Positions 50,690 through 59,031 are shown, counted from the stretch's first letter. The stretch: 64,000 nucleotides of DNA from Candidatus Saccharimonadota bacterium (GCA_017432305.1 JAFRJK010000001.1:1-64000), one strand, 5' to 3'. Translations and numbers: made by a program. Notes: generated by a model not told the origin, from the letters alone.

Positions 50690-51556
50690 CTACTTTTGAT
50701 AGATTACGATATGTAGTTTTTTATTACTAGCAGAATAAGACCACTCTATACTGAAATCATCCCATTCATCTTTTCGTGTCCTATCCATAGACGCTGTTTG
50801 ACCTATAGCATCTCTTATTCTATATGGCATATTAAGTGCGGTACATATACAGTTCATCTTATCTGTATAGTCATCACCTTCGGTCTCCATCATTATTGTT
50901 TTTCCATCATCAAATAATTCTAAAGTTCCAAAGCCAATATATGGCATCGTGTTGTAGGAAGGCTCCGTAGTATTATCTATATTTTTCCTGAATTCTGGGT
51001 TATTATTTACAACATATTTGACGCTGTCAAGGTCGTCAACATCACGGACTTTTACACGCATTACTGCCGAAAATTTCTCAATCATAGATTCTTTACCAAT
51101 AATCTCAAGGGTAGCGAGCATCTCCTGATTATTTTCATTAACATATTCCTGATACATTTTTTCATATTCCTCTTCGGAGGTCGAATACTCAACATTTTTG
51201 GCTTTTCCAAACGTTCTCATAATACTAGCCATAGATTCGAGTGTCTCTTTAGATGTGCCAGATTTAAAATAAATCGTAGCATCATCTCTTTTGCTATTCG
51301 TTTCTTCTGCTTCTGCTTCAAGTTTTGTAAATTCATCCGTGCATTTATTGTATGCGTCAGAAAGTTTTGTAGGCTTGTTCCCAAATATAACTACGCAAAC
51401 AATAATGACAATTACTACAAAAATTCCTGCTATTGTTGCCCAAAGCCATATCTTTTTAGCGTGGGAATTAGATTTAGGTCTATTCTTATATTTGTCGCCC
51501 TGATTCTTTTTCTCTTTGGCTGGGTTTGATATGTCGGACTTTTTATGGCTTATCAT
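50690..51556 (-). CDS. single-pass protein with FtsX-like extracellular domain
   Basis: A 288-residue protein: ~35 basic residues, one membrane segment (about 37-58, WLWATIAGIFVVIVIIVCVVIF), then an extracellular part. Residues ~94-195 follow the FtsX extracellular-domain pattern: ATIYFKSGTSKETLESM, NVEYSTSEEEYEKMYQEY, and FSAVMRVKVRDVDDLDSVKYVV. In FtsX that domain binds and activates peptidoglycan hydrolases or their adaptors; the permease membrane bundle of real FtsX is missing. A C-terminal ~90-residue part is unfamiliar. The gene has a long structured leader. An interfering or substitute FtsX domain is inference. Confidence 0.6.
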   Translation of the reverse strand: MISHKKSDISNPAKEKKNQGDKYKNRPKSNSHAKKIWLWATIAGIFVVIVIIVCVVIFGNKPTKLSDAYNKCTDEFTKLEAEAEETNSKRDDATIYFKSGTSKETLESMASIMRTFGKAKNVEYSTSEEEYEKMYQEYVNENNQEMLATLEIIGKESMIEKFSAVMRVKVRDVDDLDSVKYVVNNNPEFRKNIDNTTEPSYNTMPYIGFGTLELFDDGKTIMMETEGDDYTDKMNCICTALNMPYRIRDAIGQTASMDRTRKDEWDDFSIEWSYSASNKKLHIVIYQK

Positions 51557-51742
51557 ATGAGGTCTCCTTTTATTATAAATACCCCATAAACCAAGTGGAA
51601 CACCCCGCTATGGAGTGTTCTGAACTTCATTTTCTACAGACTGGCTTTTGACCTGACTGGAGCGAGGTGCTCCACACGGAGGTCAAATATTTAACCATCT
51701 TGTCACAGATAGACCAGTGTGTAAAATTGAAATTCAGAACAC
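51557..51742 (-). ncRNA. structured RNA leader with mutually exclusive stems (riboswitch-like)
   Basis: The reverse-strand transcript from the promoter at 51747-51752 begins with GTGTTCTGAA, which pairs perfectly over 10 bp with TTCAGAACAC 108 nt later (51733-51742 with 51615-51624). Inside lie a TTTGACCT/AGGTCAAA stem and a GGAGC/GCTCC hairpin. The 3' arm of the closing stem can instead pair with a downstream GGGGTGTTC (hairpin 51598-51620). Closing stem and hairpin cannot coexist, as in switch-type leaders. The gene starts ~40 nt later behind AAAGGAGA. No known family recognised. Confidence 0.5.
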
Positions 51743-51746
51743 TTTA

Positions 51747-51752
51747 ATTATA
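51747..51752 (-). promoter_or_regulatory. -10 box of the FtsX-like gene
   Basis: Reverse-strand TATAAT with TATGA upstream; the expected start is at the first base or two of the 10-bp closing stem. Confidence 0.55.
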
Positions 51753-51778
51753 TCATAAACATAGCGAAAAATACATTG

Positions 51779-52108
51779 TCAAACCCTACTTGAACCAATA
51801 ACAATAGAATAGTTCTGCGACGCATTTAAACCGCTTTCTAGGGGCTTTTCGGCAAAAGATGGTAGTTTATTGGTCTTTCGCTTGTAAACCCTAATTCCAG
51901 ACCTGTGAAGGTTGTCTATGTTTATCCATTGCTTACTGGTTGCTTTGTTTAGAGCGTCCAAAAAATCTGGGTAGCGTTTCTTCCAACGGCTCAAGGTCAT
52001 ATCCGTGATTCCAGTCTTCTTACACGCAAGTTTTACAGTATAACCCTCTTCAACAAGTTTGAGAAATTCCGAAGTGGTCTCCTGATTGTATTTAGTTGGT
52101 CTACTCAT
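51779..52108 (-). CDS. HTH protein of the element (paralogue 2)
   Basis: A 109-residue protein starting MSRPTKYNQET with a helix-turn-helix at about residues 20-48 (YTVKLACKKTGITDMTLSRWKK). It shares its start, HTH spacing and an R-x-YKRKxxKLPxxxEKPL segment with the larger protein at 50041-50568. A reverse-strand TATAAT ends 6 nt before its ATG, so the mRNA is probably leaderless. A DNA-binding role, perhaps regulating the element, is likely; target unknown. Confidence 0.65.
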   Translation of the reverse strand: MSRPTKYNQETTSEFLKLVEEGYTVKLACKKTGITDMTLSRWKKRYPDFLDALNKATSKQWINIDNLHRSGIRVYKRKTNKLPSFAEKPLESGLNASQNYSIVIGSSRV

Positions 52109-52114
52109 ATTCCT

Positions 52115-52120
52115 ATTATA
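52115..52120 (-). promoter_or_regulatory. -10 box of a leaderless promoter
   Basis: Reverse-strand TATAAT, 6 nt before ATG 52108. Confidence 0.6.
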
Positions 52121-52340
52121 CCTTGAAATGTTAGTAATTTTTTGTATGTTCGCAAGAAACGTAAGCGGTATAGTAGAAAACTAGTCGTGATATTTTTTCA
52201 GGCTTTTACAGATTAGATTTGCTGATTAGTTTTGGGTTCTTGAAAAAATAGTGATGGAGAAAAAAGCCCGTTTCAAAGCCCGCCCGCATATGAGGGGTGG
52301 GTAGATTAGTTTCAGATTTGCTAATTGATTAACGAAATGG

Positions 52341-52346
52341 TATAAT
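52341..52346 (+). promoter_or_regulatory. -10 box
   Basis: TATAAT with ATGG upstream, 9 nt before ATG 52356; no ribosome binding site. Confidence 0.5.
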
Positions 52347-52355
52347 ATAGAGAAT

Positions 52356-53096
52356 ATGAGACCTGATACCTATGAAATGCTAGAAGAGTTAGCCTATGAT
52401 TATTGGCATAAAATCCTCACTACTAATGAAGGGCTAATTCACGGATTCTCATCAAATATAAATCACGGGATTGAGAGCCCGTTTGAACAAACTGTTCCCG
52501 ACGAAGACCAGGGTGACTGGGTTCAAGCAATGAACGCAATGTCTGCCTATGGGGTATTCAGTTTTGAAATGATAGAAGATTGGGATTTGTCTGACCCGTT
52601 TAATCCTGAACCAACTGGCACATTCAAATATAAAGTTTCAGATTTTAATAAAAGCCGTTTTATCGAGTTTTGTTCCGCCTTCGGAATTGACCTAAAAAAG
52701 AATATTGATTTTACCAGTGCGACACTAGCGCTTGACGGCAATGTGCCAATTATAACGATTAAAAACAAAGAGCACAGATTAAGCAAAATAAATGAATCCA
52801 CGATGTTACGCATCTTAAAAGTAGCATTTTGCCATCCATATGAGCCCCTAGAAGTAAAAGACTTGAACGAAAAATTTGAAAAAGAACCCGATACCAAACG
52901 AATGCTGAATGGTAAAAAATTAAAACTAGTAGAAAGTACAAAAATCAAAAGAGACTACTTCCGTCGCAATAAGACAATTCCCGAAGCAGTTAGATTCTTT
53001 TTTGACATAGAAGATTCCTATATTCTTTGCAAAAATCCCTACGATTTGAACAAAAGAAAACTACAGAAATTATTGTCTTTACTCCCGACGGAATAA
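52356..53096 (+). CDS. hypothetical protein of the element
   Basis: A 246-residue soluble protein with no signal or membrane segment. The C-terminal third is basic and contains RDYFRRNKTIPEAVRFFF. No family recognised. It is the first gene of the forward-strand half of the element and ends just before the iteron-like repeats upstream of the primase. Confidence 0.65.
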   Translation: MRPDTYEMLEELAYDYWHKILTTNEGLIHGFSSNINHGIESPFEQTVPDEDQGDWVQAMNAMSAYGVFSFEMIEDWDLSDPFNPEPTGTFKYKVSDFNKSRFIEFCSAFGIDLKKNIDFTSATLALDGNVPIITIKNKEHRLSKINESTMLRILKVAFCHPYEPLEVKDLNEKFEKEPDTKRMLNGKKLKLVESTKIKRDYFRRNKTIPEAVRFFFDIEDSYILCKNPYDLNKRKLQKLLSLLPTE

Positions 53097-53107
53097 CCGA
53101 AAAATAT

Positions 53108-53131
53108 TGCCCAAAGTAATGGGCATTTTTT
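53108..53131 (+). terminator. possible terminator
   Basis: TGCCCA and TGGGCA form a 6-bp stem followed by TTTTTT. The 3' arm is also the first iteron-like unit. Confidence 0.55.
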
Positions 53132-53177
53132 GACATCTTTGGGCATTTTTAGACAGTGCTTTTGGGCACTTTTGGTC
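53121..53177 (+). repeat. iteron-like GGGCATTTTT repeats, candidate origin
   Basis: Three related units: GGGCATTTTTTGACA (53121), GGGCATTTTTAGACA (53141) and GGGCACTTTTGGTC (53164), spaced 20 and 23 bp. Their position just upstream of the primase-helicase suggests a replication origin or a site for autoregulation. Only three units, so weak. Confidence 0.4.
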
Positions 53178-53232
53178 GGACTCTACCTCTGTTATTGACC
53201 TACTTTTTGAGGTATTTTAAAATGGCTGACAA

Positions 53233-53290
53233 GTGGGGCTAAAAGGACGTTGCTTGAATAATATCAAACCCCCACACGGGCAATGTCCTT
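53233..53290 (+). promoter_or_regulatory. candidate H-type pseudoknot in the primase leader
   Basis: GTGGGG (53233-53238) can pair with CCCCAC (within 53269-53275), and AAGGACGTTGC (53243-53253) pairs over 11 bp, one G-U, with GCAATGTCCTT (53280-53290). The two stems interleave, which defines an H-type pseudoknot. A TTGACC-17-TAAAAT promoter ends just upstream near 53223, and AAAGG before the 58-residue ORF follows directly. Confidence 0.45.
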
Positions 53291-53304
53291 CGCAAAGGTT
53301 ATTT

Positions 53305-53481
53305 ATGAGATGTAGTAAAAACATCGTCCAAAGATTTCAAAAACAGTATAAAAAATCTTATGGATTAGACATCACGATGGAGTCAGCAGATGCGGAATTA
53401 TACCATCTTATGCGACTCGTAGAAATCGTATTTTTATCAATGTTAAATAACGGAGATGACGACTATGACGGAAATCAGTAA
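53305..53481 (+). CDS. hypothetical 58-residue protein
   Basis: Starts at ATG 53305 behind CGCAAAGG and ends 17 nt inside the primase gene, so the two are probably translationally coupled. The protein is basic at first and ends in an Asp-rich stretch. No family recognised. Its position between a structured leader and the replication gene suggests a copy-control leader protein, by analogy with plasmid replicons. Confidence 0.55.
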   Translation: MRCSKNIVQRFQKQYKKSYGLDITMESADAELYHLMRLVEIVFLSMLNNGDDDYDGNQ

Positions 53482-55651
53482 CGAAGCATATAGAAATCCA
53501 AAACCAGGTGAGGTGGAAGATTATCTCAAATCCAAAAATTTAGATTACTACGTTAAGGATGAGGAAATTCAGTTCCCGTGTCCACACGGAGATTGCGATA
53601 CTAATCGTGAGCATCCAAATATGAAGAACTTCCATTGCAGTATCAATGCTATGACTGGACAATATCACTGCGTAAAGTGCGGTCAGAGTGGAAATTTGAC
53701 CACTTTGAAACGCTTGCTCGGTGATACTACTAACAAGACGAGCGAAAAGTCTTATGCTTCAACGTTGCGAAACCCAGAGAAAATTGCAAAGGCTTGCCAC
53801 GATGATATGGTGAATAAACATCGAGAATACGTTGACTATTTCTTGGGAAGAGGAATCTCTCTTGCGAGTATGAACTCTCACAGATTTGGTTGTGGTGAAT
53901 TCTATCACGGTAAAATGTTTCTCACAATTCCAATCGAAGAAAACGGCAAAGTATTCTTAAAACTTCGTCGCCCACCTGAAGAAGAAGACCGTGAGCCAAA
54001 GTATATGGTTTACCCTAAAGGCTCGGTGGCGACTGTATATGGAGGTGACGAACTCCTTAAATCAACTAAAGACTCTGTGTTAATCTGTGGTGGTGAACTT
54101 GATAAGATTATTGCAGACCAGATGGGCTTTGGAATGCCCGCAATCTCTAGCACTGGTGGTGAGTCAACTTTTAAGGAGGCTTGGGTTGACAAATATTTAA
54201 AGAATCGTCGCAATGCCTATATCTGTTTCGATGCGGATGAGGCTGGCAGAAATGCTACAGAATCCCTTGCGGAATTGCTGAAAGAAAAATGTCCGAAGAT
54301 GTCAGTTTTTAAAATTGTAATCCCGAAGGATTTAGGCGAACACGCCGACCTCACTGATGCCAATTTAGCAGGCATTACAGCAAAGCAACTCCTAGAATCC
54401 GCAGAATATCTCGGAGGTGCAAAGCCAATCAATAAGGATGCATTTAAGGAACTATCCGTCGCCGATTTGACTAAAACTTTAGGTCTGACCATTAAACACG
54501 ATGACGTAAACAAAGCCATTATTTTCTTGGCAATGCTGTCGACATACACGGAGGAAGACCAACTCAATGTATTCCTAAACGCAAGGTCATCGAGTGGTAA
54601 AAGTTATCTTGTCCAGGAAGTATCAAAGTTTTTTCCATCAACAGATATTCTCGTGTTCGGAAAAGTCTCGCCGACGGCATTCTATTACAGTGAGAGCGTT
54701 AAAAAGATTGGAGAGGATGGCGAGGTCTACATTGACCTAGAGCGTAAGATTCTAATCTTTCTAGACCAGGTCAATTTCTCTCTTCAAGAAAATCTTCGCT
54801 CGTTACTCTCGCACGACGAGAAACGGTTGCCTTTTATGAATACTAACAAGAATAAGAAAGGTGCGAATACCGCCGAAACGGTCTATCTTGTGGGCTTCCC
54901 GTCAGCGTTTTTCTGTTCCGCCTATATGAAGATGGACGAACAAGAGCAAACTAGAGCCTTTTTATTAAGTCCTGAAGTAACGCAAGAAAAAATTAAAGAC
55001 GGCGTTGACCTTGTTCAAGCGAAAACGGGAAATAAAACCGCCTTTAATAAAATGCTAGACGAGAATATGGAACGACAACTACTAATTGACAGAGTCTATT
55101 ACATTAAAGAGTTAGAGGTCAAAGAAATCCTGATTCCTAATGAGTTTAAAGTCGCTGAACGTTTCAAGGGTATGTTTAAGAGATTACAGCCTCGCTCACA
55201 AAGAGACATTCAACATTTGAATTCTCTGATTAAGGCGGTAACACTTTTGAATGCACCTTTCAGAATGAGTGAAGATGGTGTTCTTGTAGCCAAGCAATCT
55301 GACGTTGACCAAGCCTTTGAATTGTGGATTCCTCTCAATCGAAGCCAAAGATATGGCGTTTCGCCTCAAGCACTGGACTTCTACGAGCAAATTATCCTCC
55401 CAGCGTTTAAAGAGTTAAAAACGAGTTTAACGATGAAGGATTTGCATAACTATAACCTAAAGATGACGGGGGCACCACTTAATCAAAATTTTTGTCGAAA
55501 TCAGTATATTCCAGTTCTAGAGTCCGCTGGGCTTATCAGTTACGAGAAGAATCCCGACAATGGCAGAGAGATGTTAATTACCCCGTTGATTTTAGAAATC
55601 GAATCAACTGATGAAAGTAGTAACAAATCGGAAAGGGAGGGCAATATGTAA
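53465..55651 (+). CDS. primase-helicase of the mobile element
   Basis: A 728-residue multidomain protein. An N-terminal zinc finger (Cys 39, 44, 58, 69, 72 in CPHGDC...FHC...YHCVKC) is followed by a TOPRIM domain (VLICGGELDKII and YICFDADEAGRN, about 205-280) and an ATPase domain with Walker A ARSSSGKS (373-380) and Walker B KILIFLDQ. It probably primes and unwinds DNA for replication of the element. ATG 53465 has GGAG at 9 nt; ATG 53456 abuts the GGAG and is less likely. Walker B ends in Asp-Gln instead of Asp-Glu. Confidence 0.85.
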   Translation: MTEISNEAYRNPKPGEVEDYLKSKNLDYYVKDEEIQFPCPHGDCDTNREHPNMKNFHCSINAMTGQYHCVKCGQSGNLTTLKRLLGDTTNKTSEKSYASTLRNPEKIAKACHDDMVNKHREYVDYFLGRGISLASMNSHRFGCGEFYHGKMFLTIPIEENGKVFLKLRRPPEEEDREPKYMVYPKGSVATVYGGDELLKSTKDSVLICGGELDKIIADQMGFGMPAISSTGGESTFKEAWVDKYLKNRRNAYICFDADEAGRNATESLAELLKEKCPKMSVFKIVIPKDLGEHADLTDANLAGITAKQLLESAEYLGGAKPINKDAFKELSVADLTKTLGLTIKHDDVNKAIIFLAMLSTYTEEDQLNVFLNARSSSGKSYLVQEVSKFFPSTDILVFGKVSPTAFYYSESVKKIGEDGEVYIDLERKILIFLDQVNFSLQENLRSLLSHDEKRLPFMNTNKNKKGANTAETVYLVGFPSAFFCSAYMKMDEQEQTRAFLLSPEVTQEKIKDGVDLVQAKTGNKTAFNKMLDENMERQLLIDRVYYIKELEVKEILIPNEFKVAERFKGMFKRLQPRSQRDIQHLNSLIKAVTLLNAPFRMSEDGVLVAKQSDVDQAFELWIPLNRSQRYGVSPQALDFYEQIILPAFKELKTSLTMKDLHNYNLKMTGAPLNQNFCRNQYIPVLESAGLISYEKNPDNGREMLITPLILEIESTDESSNKSEREGNM

Positions 55652-55664
55652 CAGATAAAACCGT

Positions 55665-55697
55665 AAGGCGAGGGTTTGACGACTATGCCCTCGCCTT
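55665..55697. repeat. 10-bp inverted repeat between primase and recombinase
   Basis: AAGGCGAGGG and CCCTCGCCTT are perfect 10-bp arms with a 13-nt loop. No T run follows (GCTCG), so it is a weak terminator at best. Confidence 0.5.
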
Positions 55698-55766
55698 GCT
55701 CGTAAGGTGTAGAAGTCGTATAATAATAAGTAATAGTGCATCAAAGCACAGGAAGAAAATAGTATT

Positions 55767-57386
55767 ATGTCGAACAAGAAATTAGACAAGAAGAGTTGTA
55801 AGTATATTATTTACGCTCGTAAAAGTACTGAAGCAAAAGATAAACAAGTTCAATCAATTGATGACCAAATTCGTATTATGAAAGAACGTGCAAAGCGTGA
55901 TAGTCTTACAATCGTAAAAGTAATTTCAGAAGCAAAATCTGGCGGTCATCCAGGCACTCGTCCAGGATTTGCCAAAATGGTTCAGATGATTGAGGACGGT
56001 GACGCAAACGGAATCCTCACTTGGAAACTTGATAGAATCTCCCGTAATCCACTAGACAGTGGCTATATCCACCAGATGATGAACGACGGTAAACTCTCTT
56101 GGATTTTAACTGATGGGAGAGACTACAACGAAGATGATGACCTCCTCTTTGATGTTGAATCCAGTATGGATGCTAAATATCGCAAAGATTTGATGGTAAA
56201 CGTTCGTCGTGGATTATCCAGTAAAGCAGACAAGGGCTGGAGACCTCATATGGCACCGATTGGCTATCTTAATGACCGCACTGATAAGACCATTATTCCC
56301 GACCCTGATAACTGGGATTTAGTACGTAAAGTATTCGATAAGTATCTTACTGGTACCATTTCGCCAGCACAATTAACAAATTACGCCAAAGAAATTGGAT
56401 TACGGACTCATCGTCGTAAACAAATTGGCGGTAAGCCACTGACGAGCAGTGGACTTCGTTCTATGCTAACTAATGTCTTTTATACTGGTAAATATGAATA
56501 CGCTGATAAAGATGGGAATAAGAGAATCGTCAATGGCAATCATCCCCCTATGATTACGATGGAGGAACACGAACGGATTTTGGAGTTACTTGGAGGCAAG
56601 CACAACAATCGCCCACAAAAAGACCCGTACAGCTATCTTTTTAGAGGCACAATGAAGTGTGCAACCTGTGGTTTTGCCATTGTCACTGAAAAACATAAGA
56701 AAACCTACAAAAGTGGTAAGACTCAAGAGTTTGTTTATTGCCGTTGTAGTGGCAAATGTAGAGATTTTCATTGTCCTCAATCCAGTATTAACATTCCAGA
56801 AAAAGAACTTGTTGAACAGGTGAAAGCAGAACTCGCCAAATATACTATCGACCAAAGGTTCTTCGACCTTGCCATTGAAGCACTTGCGGAAGAGGAAGAT
56901 AGGCGTATTGCTGGGCAAGAAAAAAAGATTCGTGAACTCCGTCGCCAAGAGGATGCGAAGAAAAACGAACTTTCTGGTCTTCGTAGGATGCGTTATTGTG
57001 GCGAAATTACAGACCAGGCTTGGTTTATTGAAGAGTCGAATAATCTTGAGGGGCAAATTAAAGCAATTCAAGACTCTATTGCGAGAGTCGAAGTCGCCGA
57101 AAAACGTTGGCGTGATATTGCAAACGATGTATTTATGTTCGCTCGCTACGCCAAAGAAGATTTCGACAGTGACGATTTAGAACGCAAACAATACGTTTTG
57201 AAGGCTCTTGGAGCGGAACTCAAACTTTCGGGTAGAACCATTATCTTTTCCCCTGTTAAGTACTTAATTCCAATCGAAAAAGCGGTTAAAAATCTCAACG
57301 CTGATAACGATTTGGTTAGAACCTGTTCACAACAGAGAAAAAATGACCCCGAAGGGTCAAATAATTCAACGTGGTGCTGGAAGTAG
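55767..57386 (+). CDS. large serine recombinase / integrase
   Basis: A 539-residue enzyme. The catalytic domain begins YIIYARKSTEAKDKQVQSIDDQ with the nucleophile Ser near residue 18; LTWKLDRISRNPLDSG and the recombinase domain (PHMAPIGYLND, then LRSMLTNVFYTGKYEY) follow, then a zinc ribbon (CATCGF...YCRCSGKC) and a coiled coil near 375-435. It would integrate and excise the element. Its last ~5 codons and stop lie inside the 3' end of the oppositely oriented tRNA-Tyr gene, so the attachment site should be close. Confidence 0.93.
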   Translation: MSNKKLDKKSCKYIIYARKSTEAKDKQVQSIDDQIRIMKERAKRDSLTIVKVISEAKSGGHPGTRPGFAKMVQMIEDGDANGILTWKLDRISRNPLDSGYIHQMMNDGKLSWILTDGRDYNEDDDLLFDVESSMDAKYRKDLMVNVRRGLSSKADKGWRPHMAPIGYLNDRTDKTIIPDPDNWDLVRKVFDKYLTGTISPAQLTNYAKEIGLRTHRRKQIGGKPLTSSGLRSMLTNVFYTGKYEYADKDGNKRIVNGNHPPMITMEEHERILELLGGKHNNRPQKDPYSYLFRGTMKCATCGFAIVTEKHKKTYKSGKTQEFVYCRCSGKCRDFHCPQSSINIPEKELVEQVKAELAKYTIDQRFFDLAIEALAEEEDRRIAGQEKKIRELRRQEDAKKNELSGLRRMRYCGEITDQAWFIEESNNLEGQIKAIQDSIARVEVAEKRWRDIANDVFMFARYAKEDFDSDDLERKQYVLKALGAELKLSGRTIIFSPVKYLIPIEKAVKNLNADNDLVRTCSQQRKNDPEGSNNSTWCWK

Positions 57387-57456
57387 GACTCGAACCTACG
57401 AAGGCCGAAGCCGGGAGATTTACAGTCTCCTGTGATTGCCGCTACACGATTCCAGC
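57372..57456 (-). tRNA. tRNA-Tyr (anticodon GTA)
   Basis: 85 nt with encoded CCA and a long variable arm. GCTGGAA/TTCCAGC acceptor, GGAGA/TCTCC anticodon stem with loop CTGTAAA, and GTAGG/CCTAC T-stem. Its 3' end carries the recombinase stop codon on the other strand. Confidence 0.92.
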
Positions 57457-57553
57457 GTATCAGAGAGCTCGGCTCGCGCCAACCACACTCTGACGTTCCT
57501 AATTATAACAAAACAGGCTACTTTTATCAACCCTAGTTTTTATGTTGTTATTA

Positions 57554-57582
57554 TTGACTATTCTATCTGTTTGTGCTATAAT
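57554..57582 (+). promoter_or_regulatory. promoter of the polysaccharide locus
   Basis: TTGACT (57554-57559), 17-bp spacer ending TGTGC, TATAAT (57577-57582). Confidence 0.8.
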
Positions 57583-57612
57583 AATGAACATACATTAGTT
57601 TTTGGAGAAAAA

Positions 57613-58284
57613 ATGGAAGAGTTTAACCTAAGAGAGGTTCTCTCATACCTATTGCAAAAAATCTGGCTAGTTATAGTCATAATTTTTCTAGTTGTAACTG
57701 GTGGTGAGATTTATACTAACCTCTTAAAAACCCCGCTTTATGAATCTTATACGAACGTAGTTCTTATTTCTGATTCGTCGAGCAAAACCGAAATTACGAA
57801 TAATGATATTACCCTCTCAAACAACCTTGTGAAGACCTATTCCGAGATTGTTAAGAGCCGCAATGTCTTATCTCAAGTTATTGATAATCTAAAACTTAAT
57901 ACTAGTTACGAGGCTCTAAAAGGACGTGTCGCCGTTTCGTCTGCCACTTCTACCCAGCTCTTAAGTATTAAAGCTTCTGACGAGAACAAAACTCGCGCAA
58001 AGGAAATCGCTGATAATATCAGTATTGTCTTTAAGAACGAGGTTAAAAACATCTACGGCATCGATAACGTCCAAATTGTTGATAAGGCCGTCGAGTCTTC
58101 CTCTCCAGCTAACATCAACATTGTTAAAGAATCTATCATCTATTTTGTCGCCGGGCTTATCCTCGGTGTCGGCGCAGTTTATCTCATGTATCTCCTTGAT
58201 AAAACAATCAAAGACACCGAAACCGTCGAAAATAAGCTTAAATTAACCGTAATTGGGGTTGTCCCAGAAGTGGAGAATAAATAA
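57613..58284 (+). CDS. Wzz/CapA-type polysaccharide co-polymerase
   Basis: A 223-residue membrane protein with two membrane segments (about 18-37 and 172-194) flanking an extracellular domain, the topology of Wzz/CpsC/CapA proteins that set chain length and activate the partner BY-kinase. The short cytoplasmic tail ends right before the kinase gene, which overlaps its stop by one base. TTTTGGAG precedes ATG 57613. Confidence 0.9.
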   Translation: MEEFNLREVLSYLLQKIWLVIVIIFLVVTGGEIYTNLLKTPLYESYTNVVLISDSSSKTEITNNDITLSNNLVKTYSEIVKSRNVLSQVIDNLKLNTSYEALKGRVAVSSATSTQLLSIKASDENKTRAKEIADNISIVFKNEVKNIYGIDNVQIVDKAVESSSPANINIVKESIIYFVAGLILGVGAVYLMYLLDKTIKDTETVENKLKLTVIGVVPEVENK

Positions 58285-59024
58285 TGGAAGATCTAATTGT
58301 CGCAACAAACCCTAAATCCTCCTTTGCTGAGGCGATCAAACTTATTAAAACGAATGTCACTTTCTCATCAATTGGTACTGGTTTTAAAACTATCCTCATG
58401 ACCTCTCCAGAATCCGGTGACGGAAAATCCTTCTTAATTGCTAACCTTGCTTCTGCTTTCGCTCAAGAGGGGAAACAAGTCTTAATTATTGATGCTGACC
58501 TTCGCCGTGGTCGTCAACATAAAATCTTCAAAGTTGAACGCGAAAATGCCTTTGGCTATTCAAATCTTATCTTAAATATCGCTCAAAACCAAGAGAAAAA
58601 CACCACAAACGCAAAAAATGACAAAGAGATTCTTTCCTACGCGAAAGATACAAATGTCCGTGGCGTAAAACTTATTCCTGCTGGCCCAACTCCACCAAAC
58701 CCACTCGAACTTCTCTCTTCTGACACCAACCGCTACATCATTGAACGTCTAAAAGAGAAATTCGATGTTATCTTCATCGACTGTCCACCAGCCCTCGGCC
58801 TTTCTGACGCGCTCGTTGCAAGTAAATATTCTGACGTTAACATTGTCGTAATTTCTAACGCAAAAACCACTATCGACCAACTTGAAAGCGTTAAGAAAAA
58901 CTTTGCTCGTGTCAATTCAAAAATCACCGGCGTAGTTATTAATCGTGCTAAGGTGAAGAAAAGTTCTTATAGTTCATACTACACAAACGACAAGTACTAC
59001 ACCGACAACAATATTAAAAAATAG
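58284..59024 (+). CDS. tyrosine-protein kinase (BY-kinase, CpsD/CapB type)
   Basis: A 246-residue BY-kinase: Walker A SPESGDGKS (41-49), Walker A' VLIIDADLRRGR (70-81) and Walker B VIFIDCPP. The C terminus has a Tyr cluster (SSYSSYYTNDKYY) for autophosphorylation. With the Wzz-like protein upstream and the PHP phosphatase downstream it forms the phosphorelay that controls exopolysaccharide assembly in Gram-positives. Confidence 0.95.
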   Translation: MEDLIVATNPKSSFAEAIKLIKTNVTFSSIGTGFKTILMTSPESGDGKSFLIANLASAFAQEGKQVLIIDADLRRGRQHKIFKVERENAFGYSNLILNIAQNQEKNTTNAKNDKEILSYAKDTNVRGVKLIPAGPTPPNPLELLSSDTNRYIIERLKEKFDVIFIDCPPALGLSDALVASKYSDVNIVVISNAKTTIDQLESVKKNFARVNSKITGVVINRAKVKKSSYSSYYTNDKYYTDNNIKK

Positions 59025-59031
59025 GTAGTTT

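Larger units (their letters stand above)
47500..57380. mobile_element. integrated element with serine recombinase, R-M pair and primase
   Basis: A block of accessory genes lies between tRNA-Thr(TGT) and tRNA-Tyr(GTA): a methyltransferase, a probable restriction enzyme, two related HTH proteins, an FtsX-like surface protein, unknown genes, a primase-helicase with iteron-like repeats and a large serine recombinase at the right end that overlaps tRNA-Tyr. Gene spacing is looser than in the rest of the window. The right end is near 57380; the left end is approximate. No capsid or conjugation genes are seen, so a phage satellite or integrative plasmid-like element fits best. Confidence 0.65.

Noticed and set aside
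53121-53177. CRISPR array
   Set aside because: Units are short, degenerate and only three; no cas genes in the window.
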